Shown here in pieces: positions 17,492-25,565 of a stretch of DNA of 37,553 nucleotides. The notes beneath the pieces are model-generated. The model was not told the DNA's origin and did no database searches. It saw only the letters and a program-made list of their open reading frames with translations. The stretch is from an uncultured Desulfobacterium sp. (GTDB lineage: Bacteria > Desulfobacterota > DSM-4660 > Desulfatiglandales > Desulfatiglandaceae), in contig LT984856.1 in assembly GCA_900258555.1 (NCBI GenBank), positions 72,557-110,109 on the forward strand, given 5' to 3'. Both the position numbers and the translations under genes were made by a program. Position 1 is the stretch's first letter; each line of letters begins with the position of its first letter.

Positions 17492-18667
17492 ATGAAAACA
17501 CAAAAAATGTCTCTTGCTGTATCCGCATTTGTAATCCTGTCGTTTTTCTTCGCAATCTCAACTTCCTACGCACAAAAGGATCAAAGCCCTAAAAAGCCCG
17601 TCCCAAAGGCGGCGGTAAAACAGCAGCCTAAGGCCCCGCTCGCACCCGCTGTAAAGTCCATGGCAAAAAATCCATATGCAGGGGCCATTGTTATTGATGC
17701 CGCTACGGGGAAAATACTATTCGAGGACAACCCGGACGCCAAAGGCTATCCTGCAAGCGTCATCAAACTGATGGTCTTGCTGATTATAACAGAAGGCGTT
17801 GAGGCAAAACAGATCTCACTTGAGGACAATGTCACAGTAACGGCCGAGGCTTCCAGGATGGGAGGCTCACAAGTCTACTTGAAAGAAAATGAGGTGTTTT
17901 CGGTAAATGAACTCTTATATGCCCTGATGGTCCAATCTGCAAACGATGCTGCTGTAACGCTTGCACTTCATTATTCCGGAAGCAAGGAGGGCTTTGTTGA
18001 TGTAATGAATAAGCGCGCTCAGGAGCTCGGTATGAAAGACACTATCTTTCACTCCGTGCATGGCCTTCCTCCGGGAAAGGGTCAGCAGCCCGATGTCTCT
18101 ACACCGCGGGATATCGCAAAACTGTGCCAGGAGTTGCTTAAGCACCCTGATATCCTGCGCTATACCTCGACTAAGGAACGCCCCTTCCGGATGGATTCGC
18201 CCACGCCGTTTATCATGCGCAACCACAATCATCTGCTGGGGACTTTTGTAGACTGTGACGGCTTTAAAACCGGGTATTTTGCAGCAGGCGGATTTTCCAT
18301 AGCAGCGACAGCGGTCAAGAAGGGCATGAGGGCCATTGTTGTAATACTTGGCTCAATTGACCGTAAGGTTCGTGATGCAAAGGCACGCGAACTCCTGGCA
18401 AGAGGGCTTCAGACACTTGTCGCAAGTGCCCCTCCTCCCGCCCTTGCACCAGTGGTTCAAGAGGCTAAAACCCCTGCCGATGCAGAGGGTGGTACTGGAC
18501 CTGAAACAGAAAAAAAAGATGTAATAGAAATTAAAAAAGATACACTAATAATCGCTGGGGCTGTAATTCTTGGCGTTATTATTCTCATTATCGTTATGTA
18601 CAGCCTGGCTGCAAAAAACAAAAGAAGCAAAAAGAGGAGGGGTGATGGGATCGGTTTTCTGGAATAA
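17492..18667 (+). CDS. D-alanyl-D-alanine carboxypeptidase (PBP5/6-type, S11 family)
   Basis: A 391-residue low-molecular-weight penicillin-binding protein that trims the terminal D-Ala of peptidoglycan stem peptides in the periplasm. A signal peptide precedes probable cleavage after STSYA (residue 27). A Pro/Ala/Lys-rich linker (28-58) follows. Catalytic motifs are intact: SVIK with S89 and K92, SAN at 149-151 and KTG at 259-261 (DGFKTGY). The C-terminus has a true hydrophobic transmembrane segment (about 355-375) and a basic tail instead of the usual amphipathic anchor helix. ATG 17492 is chosen because GAGG lies nine bases upstream; the TTG at 17477 is part of that signal. Confidence 0.92.
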   Translation: MKTQKMSLAVSAFVILSFFFAISTSYAQKDQSPKKPVPKAAVKQQPKAPLAPAVKSMAKNPYAGAIVIDAATGKILFEDNPDAKGYPASVIKLMVLLIITEGVEAKQISLEDNVTVTAEASRMGGSQVYLKENEVFSVNELLYALMVQSANDAAVTLALHYSGSKEGFVDVMNKRAQELGMKDTIFHSVHGLPPGKGQQPDVSTPRDIAKLCQELLKHPDILRYTSTKERPFRMDSPTPFIMRNHNHLLGTFVDCDGFKTGYFAAGGFSIAATAVKKGMRAIVVILGSIDRKVRDAKARELLARGLQTLVASAPPPALAPVVQEAKTPADAEGGTGPETEKKDVIEIKKDTLIIAGAVILGVIILIIVMYSLAAKNKRSKKRRGDGIGFLE

Positions 18668-18765
18668 AAATATCCGGGGTTCAAGTGCCCAGGGGGTGGA
18701 GACGTCAAGAGGAGTCCTTTGATATTTCGGAACCCATGCAATGTAATTGGGATTGAGGTTATAAA

Positions 18766-19650
18766 ATGGGCCAAAGTTTGTTAGAGTTAACTGAAAAATT
18801 AATGCAGGAAATCGGCATTCCCAGTCAACCGCGTCTACTTATTGAACTCAATAAAGAATTAAGCAAAGAAGAGCCAAATTTTAGTATAATATCAGATTTA
18901 GTAAGTCGTGATGTGGGTATGTCCGCCAAGATCATAAAGGTGTGCAATTCACCTTTTTTCGGACTTCGTCAGAGAGTGGACTCCATCAATAGAGCCTTAA
19001 GCATCTTAGGCCTTAAAAATTTCAAGAACGTAGTTCTGGCCTCCGCCTTGGCAGACAATATAAACAGTTCCAGCATCGGTTCAAAAGATTTTGAATATTT
19101 TTGCAATCATTCTCTGTTCATCGCCAGAATCGCGCAGGCCATAGCGAACCGTCTCCCCTTTGAAATCAAAAGGCAGGTTGATCCAGACCATGCTTACATG
19201 GCAGGCCTTTTTCATGATAGCGCTATCCCCTTGCTGATAAAAAAACACAAGGACTATTTCGTAAAAATCGCCGATGCGCTAAAATCAAATGTCTCAATGG
19301 TGTCTGTTGAGGAAGAGGCCTATCATACCAACCATTGTCTTGCCGCTTACTTCGTAGCTAAATCATGGGGCCTTCCGGAAAATGTCTGTATAGCCATTAT
19401 GAACCACCATCAGACGGATTTAGTCGCTGTTGAAGATCTGGGAGCAAGAAGGCTCTTGGCAGTGCTGATACTGGCCGAATCTATTATCTACTATAAAGAC
19501 AATAACATGACATATATCTTTGATATCTTCAATTATAACATCGGAGAGGGAAACTACGGGAAGATCCAATTTGAACTGGATCTTACAAATGACGATATCT
19601 CAGATATGGAAGATTCTGTAGCCGAGATTCTGGATGGTGTTCAGCCATAA
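18766..19650 (+). CDS. HDOD domain signalling protein
   Basis: A 294-residue cytoplasmic protein made of one HDOD domain, a catalytically degenerate relative of HD phosphohydrolases used in bacterial signalling. Typical features are IPSQPRLLIELNKELSKE near 18, ISDLVSRDVGMSAKIIKVCN near 42, FGLRQRVDSINRALSILGL near 67, AGLFHDSAIPLL near 146 and MNHHQ near 209. No receiver, EAL or GGDEF domain is attached. The ATG at 18766 has GGATTGAGG nearby. The 98-bp gap after the carboxypeptidase leaves co-transcription uncertain. The target is unknown; the family often acts in two-component, motility or cyclic-di-GMP networks. Confidence 0.9.
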   Translation: MGQSLLELTEKLMQEIGIPSQPRLLIELNKELSKEEPNFSIISDLVSRDVGMSAKIIKVCNSPFFGLRQRVDSINRALSILGLKNFKNVVLASALADNINSSSIGSKDFEYFCNHSLFIARIAQAIANRLPFEIKRQVDPDHAYMAGLFHDSAIPLLIKKHKDYFVKIADALKSNVSMVSVEEEAYHTNHCLAAYFVAKSWGLPENVCIAIMNHHQTDLVAVEDLGARRLLAVLILAESIIYYKDNNMTYIFDIFNYNIGEGNYGKIQFELDLTNDDISDMEDSVAEILDGVQP

Positions 19651-19671
19651 ATATTAATATCCGGATGATCT

Positions 19672-19785
19672 CTATGTAAGAGCCCCTGGCAGGTCAATAA
19701 ATACCTTTGAATATTCTCCTTCAACACTTTCAAATATCAGCCTTCCGTCCCGGGAGAGGATCAGGGGGGTGATCAACTTATTGCA
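19672..19785 (-). pseudogene. Possible decayed gene fragment between HDOD and carbonic anhydrase genes
   Basis: The minus strand of this gap reads without interruption for about 35 codons. It gives a protein-like end (LSRDGRLIFESVEGEY, then a short hydrophobic tail) and a TAG at 19674-19672. There is no good start, and the frame closes at a stop inside the next gene. The residues look like the C-terminus of a real protein, but I do not recognise the family and chance is possible. Confidence 0.2.
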
Positions 19786-19796
19786 AGGTGATAAAA

Positions 19797-20318
19797 ATGG
19801 CACTAATAAAATCAGTCAGGGGTTATACCCCCCGTATCGGCAATAATTGCTTTATGGCTGAGACCGCTACCATTATCGGCAATGTGGAACTAGGTGATGA
19901 CTGTAGCATCTGGTTCAATGCGGTCATACGTGGTGATGTCCACTATATCAGGATTGGCAACAGGGTAAATGTGCAGGATAATGCCTCTGTCCACGCCACC
20001 TATCAAAAGTCTCCTACAACCATTGGAAACAACGTCTCAATAGCCCACAATGCAGTGGTGCACGGCTGCACCATTTTTGATAATGTCCTCATCGGTATGG
20101 GCGCAGTGGTTATGGACGATGCGGTCATCGAAAGCAACGCCATCGTTGCCGCGGGTGCGGTTGTGACTCAAGGAAGCAGGGTGGAAACAGGCTGCGTGTA
20201 TGCCGGCGCACCTGCAAAGAAGGTTAAGGAGCTGGGTAAAGATCTCCTTGAGGGTGAAGTCCTCCGTATTGCAAACAATTACAGCCTCTATGCAAGCTGG
20301 TACAGGAACGGGTCCTGA
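19797..20318 (+). CDS. Gamma-class carbonic anhydrase-like protein (left-handed beta-helix)
   Basis: A 173-residue hexapeptide-repeat protein of the gamma-carbonic anhydrase/YrdA/PaaY family, normally a trimer. Repeated [LIV]GxxxxI units such as IGNVELGDDCSIWFNAVIRG form the beta-helix. The three zinc-ligand histidines H66, H84 and H89 (SVHAT, IAHNAVVHG) are present, with R45 and Q60 in the usual places. It may hydrate CO2, though many YrdA-type members show little measured activity. ATG 19797 follows AAGGTGA at good spacing; GTG 19788 overlaps that signal. It appears monocistronic, as the palindromic elements lie downstream. Confidence 0.9.
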   Translation: MALIKSVRGYTPRIGNNCFMAETATIIGNVELGDDCSIWFNAVIRGDVHYIRIGNRVNVQDNASVHATYQKSPTTIGNNVSIAHNAVVHGCTIFDNVLIGMGAVVMDDAVIESNAIVAAGAVVTQGSRVETGCVYAGAPAKKVKELGKDLLEGEVLRIANNYSLYASWYRNGS

Positions 20319-20497
20319 TGGCCGCCCAGGGGGTTGACCATTATCCTGCTACAAGCTATTTTTTGGTAAAAATGAGTGAGGGTGAAAAAAAATATTAACT
20401 CTCCAATGGATAAATTTCTTGAAAACAATATAATCATGCTTTATTGTTGCCGTGCGGCTCGCTTGAGGTTTTTGCAAAATCAAATGATATTTATCTA

Positions 20498-20641
20498 GGA
20501 GGCTGTCCCACAATAGCAATTTTTTTTCAAAATCGAGGCAGGCCCGAAAAAATTACCGCAGGCATATGGTTGATATGTTGAGGATAATTTGTTCGGGCAC
20601 AATGAAGAGTTTGGAAAAAAGGGCATTCTCGGACAGCCTCC
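20498..20641. mobile_element. MITE-like element with nested inverted repeats (144 bp)
   Basis: Perfect 11-bp terminal inverted repeats GGAGGCTGTCC (20498-20508) and GGACAGCCTCC (20631-20641) enclose a second inverted pair with one mismatch: GCCCGAAAAAATT (from 20542) and AATTTGTTCGGGC (ending 20598). It encodes no protein. The GAGGCTGTCCCA end resembles termini of some IS1182-type elements, but this is from memory of the pattern and is tentative. No target duplication is evident. The remaining DNA between the carbonic anhydrase gene and this element (20319-20497) is AT-rich, with no gene seen. Confidence 0.5.
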
Positions 20642-20695
20642 GAGGTGCGTCCGCACAGGCCCATTATAGTTTGTCATCATACCCCCCTTTTTTAG

Positions 20696-20861
20696 GGACG
20701 CGGAAAATGTAAATATACTATTTTTGAATCTCATTTTCTGATGTTTTTGTTCAGTCCTCAAAAACCCGCCCAAGGCGGGATCCTGAAGCCATGAAATTCG
20801 GATTGCACAAATGCGGATTACATCTGAGAGCTTAAAAGGCATATTTACATTTTCCGTGTCC
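20696..20861. mobile_element. Second palindromic element (166 bp, 21-bp inverted ends)
   Basis: GGACGCGGAAAATGTAAATA(T) at 20696-20716 is the inverted counterpart of 20841-20861, with one mismatch in 21 bases. A small internal hairpin CCCGCC-CAA-GGCGGG lies near 20766. No protein is encoded. The long, well-kept ends suggest a mobile or recently spread intergenic unit distinct from the neighbouring element. It ends 65 bases before the HU start codon and so could affect HU expression or supply its leader. Confidence 0.5.
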
Positions 20862-20926
20862 TTGCGGCAACGGCAGAACGGCAATTTTTTATTTACCACT
20901 ATTTTAATTTTTAAGGAGGATAAAGC

Positions 20927-21193
20927 ATGAACAAAGCGGATTTGGTAGTCGAGGTTGCAAAAGTTGTCAGCACCAAGAAAGAGGCCAAGGCAGCCGTGGA
21001 TTGCATCTTATCAACAATTTCCGGGGCACTGAAAAAGAAACAGACAGTGACACTCATAGGATTCGGCACATTCAAGGTGGAAAAAAGAAAGGCCAGAAAA
21101 GGAAGGAACCCCAAAACAGGAGAGCCTCTCAAGATCAAGGCAAAAAACGTCCCCAAATTTGTAGCGGGAAAGGCATTAAAAGACGCAGTGTAG
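20927..21193 (+). CDS. hup: HU family DNA-binding protein
   Basis: An 88-residue nucleoid-associated histone-like protein that bends and compacts DNA as a dimer. The family pattern is clear: MNKADLVVEVAKV at the N-terminus, then TVTLIGFGTFKVEKRKARKG, GRNPKTGEP (the DNA-inserting loop with its proline) and KNVPKFVAGKALKDAV at the end. AAGGAGGAT lies eight bases before the ATG. It could in principle be an IHF subunit, but the sequence is closer to HU. It stands alone between the palindromic elements and a convergent gene. Confidence 0.95.
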   Translation: MNKADLVVEVAKVVSTKKEAKAAVDCILSTISGALKKKQTVTLIGFGTFKVEKRKARKGRNPKTGEPLKIKAKNVPKFVAGKALKDAV

Positions 21194-21253
21194 TTTGATT
21201 ATAAGCAGGATTCATTATCATACGGCAGCCAGCGCAAAAGGAAATCAGGAGCA

Positions 21254-21712
21254 TCAGACAAAGCCCCATTCTTCTATTTGTCTTGCCATCCTTTTGCGAT
21301 GACTGCCTTGCCAATAATACCTGATGCATGAAGGGCAAAACCTGATCTCAGACAGATTGCTATAAAAAACATATTCCGGGACATTGTTCCGCGCCTCATC
21401 CGGATCCGCATTTTTGAGAAAGGTGTTGCATATAAGGCACATGGTAAACCAGTGTGATCGGTCTGGCAAAAGGCTCATCTTTTCTTTGAGTTCCGTCAAC
21501 TGATCTCCAACGCAGTCGGCGTCAATGATAATGGTGTTATTGTAGACATATTCCAGTTTCTTCTCACGGGACAAAAAAAATCTGCCTTCTCGGATAATAT
21601 CCTCAATTGAACCAGACCCATGTGCTCTTAGGTAAACAGTGTCATAGCCAAGAACGCGAAGCCACTTGGCAAGCCTTCCCAACATGGAATCAGCCAGGAA
21701 TTTTTCTTCCAT
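21254..21712 (-). CDS. Mut7-C RNase-domain protein with zinc ribbon
   Basis: A 152-residue protein of the Mut7-C family (PIN-like fold, proposed RNase). The N-terminal signature FLADSMLGRLAKWLRVLGYD is at 5-24, with the conserved acidic D8. Acidic residues recur in DADCVGDQL near 80. The C-terminus carries a Cys4 zinc ribbon (CLICN and CPSC about 40 residues apart), then YWQGSHRKRM, typical of the family. ATG 21712 is chosen because AAGGAG lies just upstream; longer in-frame starts add unrelated residues. It is convergent with HU. The substrate is unknown; RNA cleavage is inferred from the family. Confidence 0.85.
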   Translation of the reverse strand: MEEKFLADSMLGRLAKWLRVLGYDTVYLRAHGSGSIEDIIREGRFFLSREKKLEYVYNNTIIIDADCVGDQLTELKEKMSLLPDRSHWFTMCLICNTFLKNADPDEARNNVPEYVFYSNLSEIRFCPSCIRYYWQGSHRKRMARQIEEWGFV

Positions 21713-21868
21713 AGTCAACTCCTTTCCTTTACTCCTGTGTTGACGATTCAATAAAATTATTATAGACGAAAACTTGGCGGTCATCAAGAAAGACGCCTAA
21801 TTCAATCCCCATGCGTAATGGCCTTGTGGCCTGTTAAAGGAAATCAAGGGAAATCCGGAGTATATATT

Positions 21869-23125
21869 ATGGACAAGATAGTCATCGAAGGAGGAAGGCC
21901 TTTAAAGGGTGCTGTCAAGGTAAGTGGGGCAAAAAATGCGGCACTGCCCACCATTGCCGCATGTATCTTATGCTCAGGCGCCCACCGTTTGACCAATATC
22001 CCCCAGCTTAAAGACATCAGTACAATTAAAAAGATTATGTCTAAATTCGGAATCTTATTCCATGATGAAGGGGACGTACTTGTGGTGAACTCTGATAACC
22101 TGACCTGCTATGAAGCACCTTATGATCTGGTCAAGACAATGAGGGCCTCCATCTTGCTCCTTGGCCCTCTGCTCGCTCGTTACGGCAAGGCCAAGATATC
22201 GCTCCCCGGCGGCTGCGCTATAGGTGCACGTCCTGTTAATCTCCATTTAAAGGCCCTGGCCGCCATGGGCGTGGACATGTTTCTGGATCACGGCTACATA
22301 AATGCAGGTACCTCCGGCATGCAGGGCGCCAACATCTCTTTTGATATCCCTACTGTTACGGGCACTGAAAACATAATGATGGCAGCCGTTACGGCGAAAG
22401 GCACTACTGTCCTGAAAAATTCCGCAAAGGAGCCCGAAGTCATGGACCTGGCCGACATGCTGCGGGGCATGGGGGCGGATATCGAGGGGGATGGAACAGA
22501 TACCATTATAATCCGCGGGGTAAAAGAACTGGAAGCAGCCCGACATACGGTTATTCCAGACCGCATCGAGACCGGCACCTTTATGATAGCAGCTGCCATG
22601 TCAAAAGGGGAGGTAAAGATAGAGGGCTGCCGTTCGGCACATCTTCAGGCGCTTATTGAAAAACTCGACGCTGCAGGTGCAAGGGTCTCTTTCTCAGATG
22701 ACTCAATTTTTGTCAAAGGCCCTGATGTAATAGAAAGCGTTGATATAAAGACAAGGCCGTTTCCGGGTTTTCCAACCGATCTCCAGGCCCAGTTTATGGC
22801 CTTTATGTGCATTGCAGACGGATGGAGCATGATAAGGGAGACCGTATTTGAAAACAGGTTCATACATGTAAGCGAATTGCAGAGGATGGGGGCAAATATA
22901 GAAATCAACGGCAATCAGGCCCTTGTAAAAGGCGTGCCGCACCTGCTTTCAGCCCCTGTAATGGCTACTGATTTAAGGGCGAGTGCATCACTCATACTGG
23001 CAGGCCTGGTTGCGGAATCCGGAAGAACCGAGGTCCACCGGATTTATCATTTGGACAGGGGCTACGAGAATATGGAAGAAAAATTTAGAAATCTGGGGGC
23101 TAACCTATGGCGCGAAAAGGCATAG
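21869..23125 (+). CDS. murA: UDP-N-acetylglucosamine 1-carboxyvinyltransferase
   Basis: A 418-residue enzyme for the first committed step of peptidoglycan synthesis, moving enolpyruvate from PEP to UDP-GlcNAc in the cytoplasm. SGAKNAALP with K22-N23 is near the start. The catalytic loop cysteine is C116 (LPGGCAIGARPVNLHL), so the enzyme has the fosfomycin-sensitive Cys rather than Asp. PDRIETGTFMIAAAM and TDLQAQFMA are also present, and the C-terminus has YENMEEKFRNLGA. CCGGAG lies eight bases before the ATG at 21869. The stop is one base before the comEC start, so the two are translationally linked. Confidence 0.98.
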   Translation: MDKIVIEGGRPLKGAVKVSGAKNAALPTIAACILCSGAHRLTNIPQLKDISTIKKIMSKFGILFHDEGDVLVVNSDNLTCYEAPYDLVKTMRASILLLGPLLARYGKAKISLPGGCAIGARPVNLHLKALAAMGVDMFLDHGYINAGTSGMQGANISFDIPTVTGTENIMMAAVTAKGTTVLKNSAKEPEVMDLADMLRGMGADIEGDGTDTIIIRGVKELEAARHTVIPDRIETGTFMIAAAMSKGEVKIEGCRSAHLQALIEKLDAAGARVSFSDDSIFVKGPDVIESVDIKTRPFPGFPTDLQAQFMAFMCIADGWSMIRETVFENRFIHVSELQRMGANIEINGNQALVKGVPHLLSAPVMATDLRASASLILAGLVAESGRTEVHRIYHLDRGYENMEEKFRNLGANLWREKA

Positions 23126-23126
23126 G

Positions 23127-25565
23127 ATGTCAAGGAGGCCATTAATTCCCCTTGCTGTCTCTCTTGCCGCTGGCATTCTTTTCGCACACAACACATTTTC
23201 TGACAGCCGGCCAATAATGCCCCTCCTTCTTTCGGCCTCAGCGATCTTATTGCTGGTAACGGTTAAGACATCTCCTTGGCTCAGAATACCATGCCTGGTT
23301 ATCAGCTTTTTTTTGACCGGCGCTTTTTTGGATGTATGCACACACATTCCTTCAGTGCTCCTCCCCCTTGCCAATGAACACCGGCACGTTGTAATTCAAG
23401 GCACTATTCTTGAACCGCCTAAAATTTCTGAAGGAACAGCCAGGATAACTATTCAGGTCCACACGGTGTTTATGGGAGATGTGGCTACTGCCCTGGACGA
23501 AAAGATCATCGCCACAGTTTACAGTAATATCCCTGCATTAACGCCTTGTGAGAAGATCCGCTTCCCAGCCAAGCTCCGGCCCTTCAAAGGATTCAATAAT
23601 CCCGGCCGTTATGACTATGAATCTCAAATGAAAATAAATGGCTTTTCTTGCGCCGCATCCGTATCTGACGGCAGATATATTGTGTCTGAGGGCCGGGGGA
23701 ACCTGCCTCTTTATCGTGAGGTCCTGGAAAAGTTTAGGATGCCGATAAGGACTTTTTTCACACAAAACCTGGACCCTGAAGAGGATGCCATCTATAGCGC
23801 AATCATTCTGGGAGAAACCCATAAAATAAGTCCTGATCTGAGGGAGTCATTTAATCAAACAGGACTCAGCCATTTGCTTGCAGTCTCAGGCCTTCATATT
23901 GCCCTGGTTGCATGGCTTGCTTTTTTTATCTTTAAATGGTGTCTTTCAAGATCATATAGCCTGACCCTTAAGATTGATATAAAGAAGTATGCCGCAATCC
24001 TTACCTGTATTCCCGTCATTGGCTACAGCCTGATCGCAGGATTCCAGGTGTCATGTCAGAGGGCGATGATCATGGGGCTTGCATTTCTCCTTTCAATGAT
24101 CCTGGGAAGGGAAAAAGAGACATGGTCCACCCTTGCACTTTCAGGACTTGTGATACTGACCACAGATCCCCATGCCATACTGGGCCTGTCTTTTCTGCTT
24201 TCATTTGGTGCAGTGATAGGTATCCTCTGGCTGAACCCGGTTATAATGAAAACAGCACCTGACCTTGATGAAGATAGAACAAAGACCATTCGGCATCACA
24301 TCTACCTGTATTTTGTAGGCCTTGTTTCTGTATGCCTTTCTGCGACAATATTTCTGCTGCCGATTATTGTATATTATTTCCATAATATTTCCATTGCATC
24401 AGTTCCTGCAAATGTAATGACGGTTCCCATTATTGGGCTGTGGGTGCTCCCCCTGGGGCTGCTCTCTGTTATGGTATTGCCTTTTTCCGACTTGCTTGCC
24501 GGTCTGCTGCTCCACCTCGGCGCATGGGGTCTGGGGCTTATGATGGATATCATACGCTTCTGGGCAAGCCTTTCCTGGAGCAGCATCTGGGTAGTAACTC
24601 CAAATGTTTTTGAAATATTTTCGTACTACGCCCTTTTGTTTTGTCTATATTTTATAAGACATTCCAAGTGGGCAAAAATCGGGTTCGCCGCCCTCACACT
24701 CATACTGATCGCTGACATTGGATTTTGGGTAAACAGGGTTTATTTCAATAAGGATCTGAGGGTGTGTTTTATTGATGTGGGCCAGGCAAGCGCCGCCCTG
24801 GTGGAATTTCCGGGCGGCAAAAAGATGATGATAGACGGTGGCGGTTTTTCCCGCGACACCTTTGACGTGGGCCGGATGGTCGTCGCCCCTTTTCTATGGC
24901 GACAAAAAATATCCAGGATACATTACATTGTGCTGAGTCACCCCCAGGCTGACCATATGAACGGGCTGAAATTTATCGCGAGGGCATTTCATCCGGAGGA
25001 GTTCTGGCATAACGGTGACATGGTTTCCACACAATCATTCAAGGACCTTTTGTATATTGTTGAAAAGAATAATGTCAGCAGAGTCCTGCCAAAGGACCTT
25101 ACAGGTGGAAGGGATATCAACGGCGCACTGGTGGAAGCGCTACATCCGGTTGTACATGAAAGTTCATCACAGGCCTTTTATGCTGAGACAGACCTGAACA
25201 ACAATTCCCTGGTTCTCAAAATCTCCTTCCATAAAAAATCATTTCTCTTTCCAGGCGATCTGGAAAAAAATGGTGAGAACTCACTTATCTCAGAAGCGAA
25301 CATATCTCTTAAGAGCGATGTCCTGCTATCGCCCCACCATGGGAGCAAGACATCAAACACTGAAGGGTTTCTAAAGATGGTTGCACCAAAGATATGTGTG
25401 ATATCATCTGGAGAAGGCAATTTTTTTGGCTTTCCGCATAAAGAGGCCTTAGAAAGACTACAATCTGCAGAATGCAAGATTATCCGAATAGACCAGTCAG
25501 GGGCGGTGCAATTTACGGTGGGTGAAGAAAATCTTGAGTTTACCACATTTTTTGGCTCAAGATGA
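23127..25565 (+). CDS. comEC: ComEC/Rec2 family DNA-uptake channel protein
   Basis: An 812-residue inner-membrane protein with the full three-part ComEC layout. It has an N-terminal membrane and DUF4131 region (about 1-200) and a polytopic Competence domain (about 220-520, with LLAVSGLHIALVAW and QVSCQRAMIMG). A C-terminal metallo-beta-lactamase-like domain (about 545-805) has IDVGQASAALVEF, LSHPQADHMNG, LLFRS-type core strands and LLSPHHGS. In competent bacteria it translocates single strands across the membrane; the MBL domain is a proposed nuclease. ATG 23127 follows murA by one base; upstream in-frame codons lie inside murA. Its last 9 bp overlap the convergent PilZ-dehydratase gene. Confidence 0.95.
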   Translation: MSRRPLIPLAVSLAAGILFAHNTFSDSRPIMPLLLSASAILLLVTVKTSPWLRIPCLVISFFLTGAFLDVCTHIPSVLLPLANEHRHVVIQGTILEPPKISEGTARITIQVHTVFMGDVATALDEKIIATVYSNIPALTPCEKIRFPAKLRPFKGFNNPGRYDYESQMKINGFSCAASVSDGRYIVSEGRGNLPLYREVLEKFRMPIRTFFTQNLDPEEDAIYSAIILGETHKISPDLRESFNQTGLSHLLAVSGLHIALVAWLAFFIFKWCLSRSYSLTLKIDIKKYAAILTCIPVIGYSLIAGFQVSCQRAMIMGLAFLLSMILGREKETWSTLALSGLVILTTDPHAILGLSFLLSFGAVIGILWLNPVIMKTAPDLDEDRTKTIRHHIYLYFVGLVSVCLSATIFLLPIIVYYFHNISIASVPANVMTVPIIGLWVLPLGLLSVMVLPFSDLLAGLLLHLGAWGLGLMMDIIRFWASLSWSSIWVVTPNVFEIFSYYALLFCLYFIRHSKWAKIGFAALTLILIADIGFWVNRVYFNKDLRVCFIDVGQASAALVEFPGGKKMMIDGGGFSRDTFDVGRMVVAPFLWRQKISRIHYIVLSHPQADHMNGLKFIARAFHPEEFWHNGDMVSTQSFKDLLYIVEKNNVSRVLPKDLTGGRDINGALVEALHPVVHESSSQAFYAETDLNNNSLVLKISFHKKSFLFPGDLEKNGENSLISEANISLKSDVLLSPHHGSKTSNTEGFLKMVAPKICVISSGEGNFFGFPHKEALERLQSAECKIIRIDQSGAVQFTVGEENLEFTTFFGSR

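Noticed and set aside
22983-23126. Longer N-terminal form of ComEC
   Set aside because: The extra 48 codons lie inside murA in another frame. ATG 23127 with AAAGG upstream begins exactly at the hydrophobic N-terminus.
23127-25565. Natural-competence locus
   Set aside because: Only comEC is present. It is common in bacteria not known to be competent, and no other competence or pilus gene is in the window.
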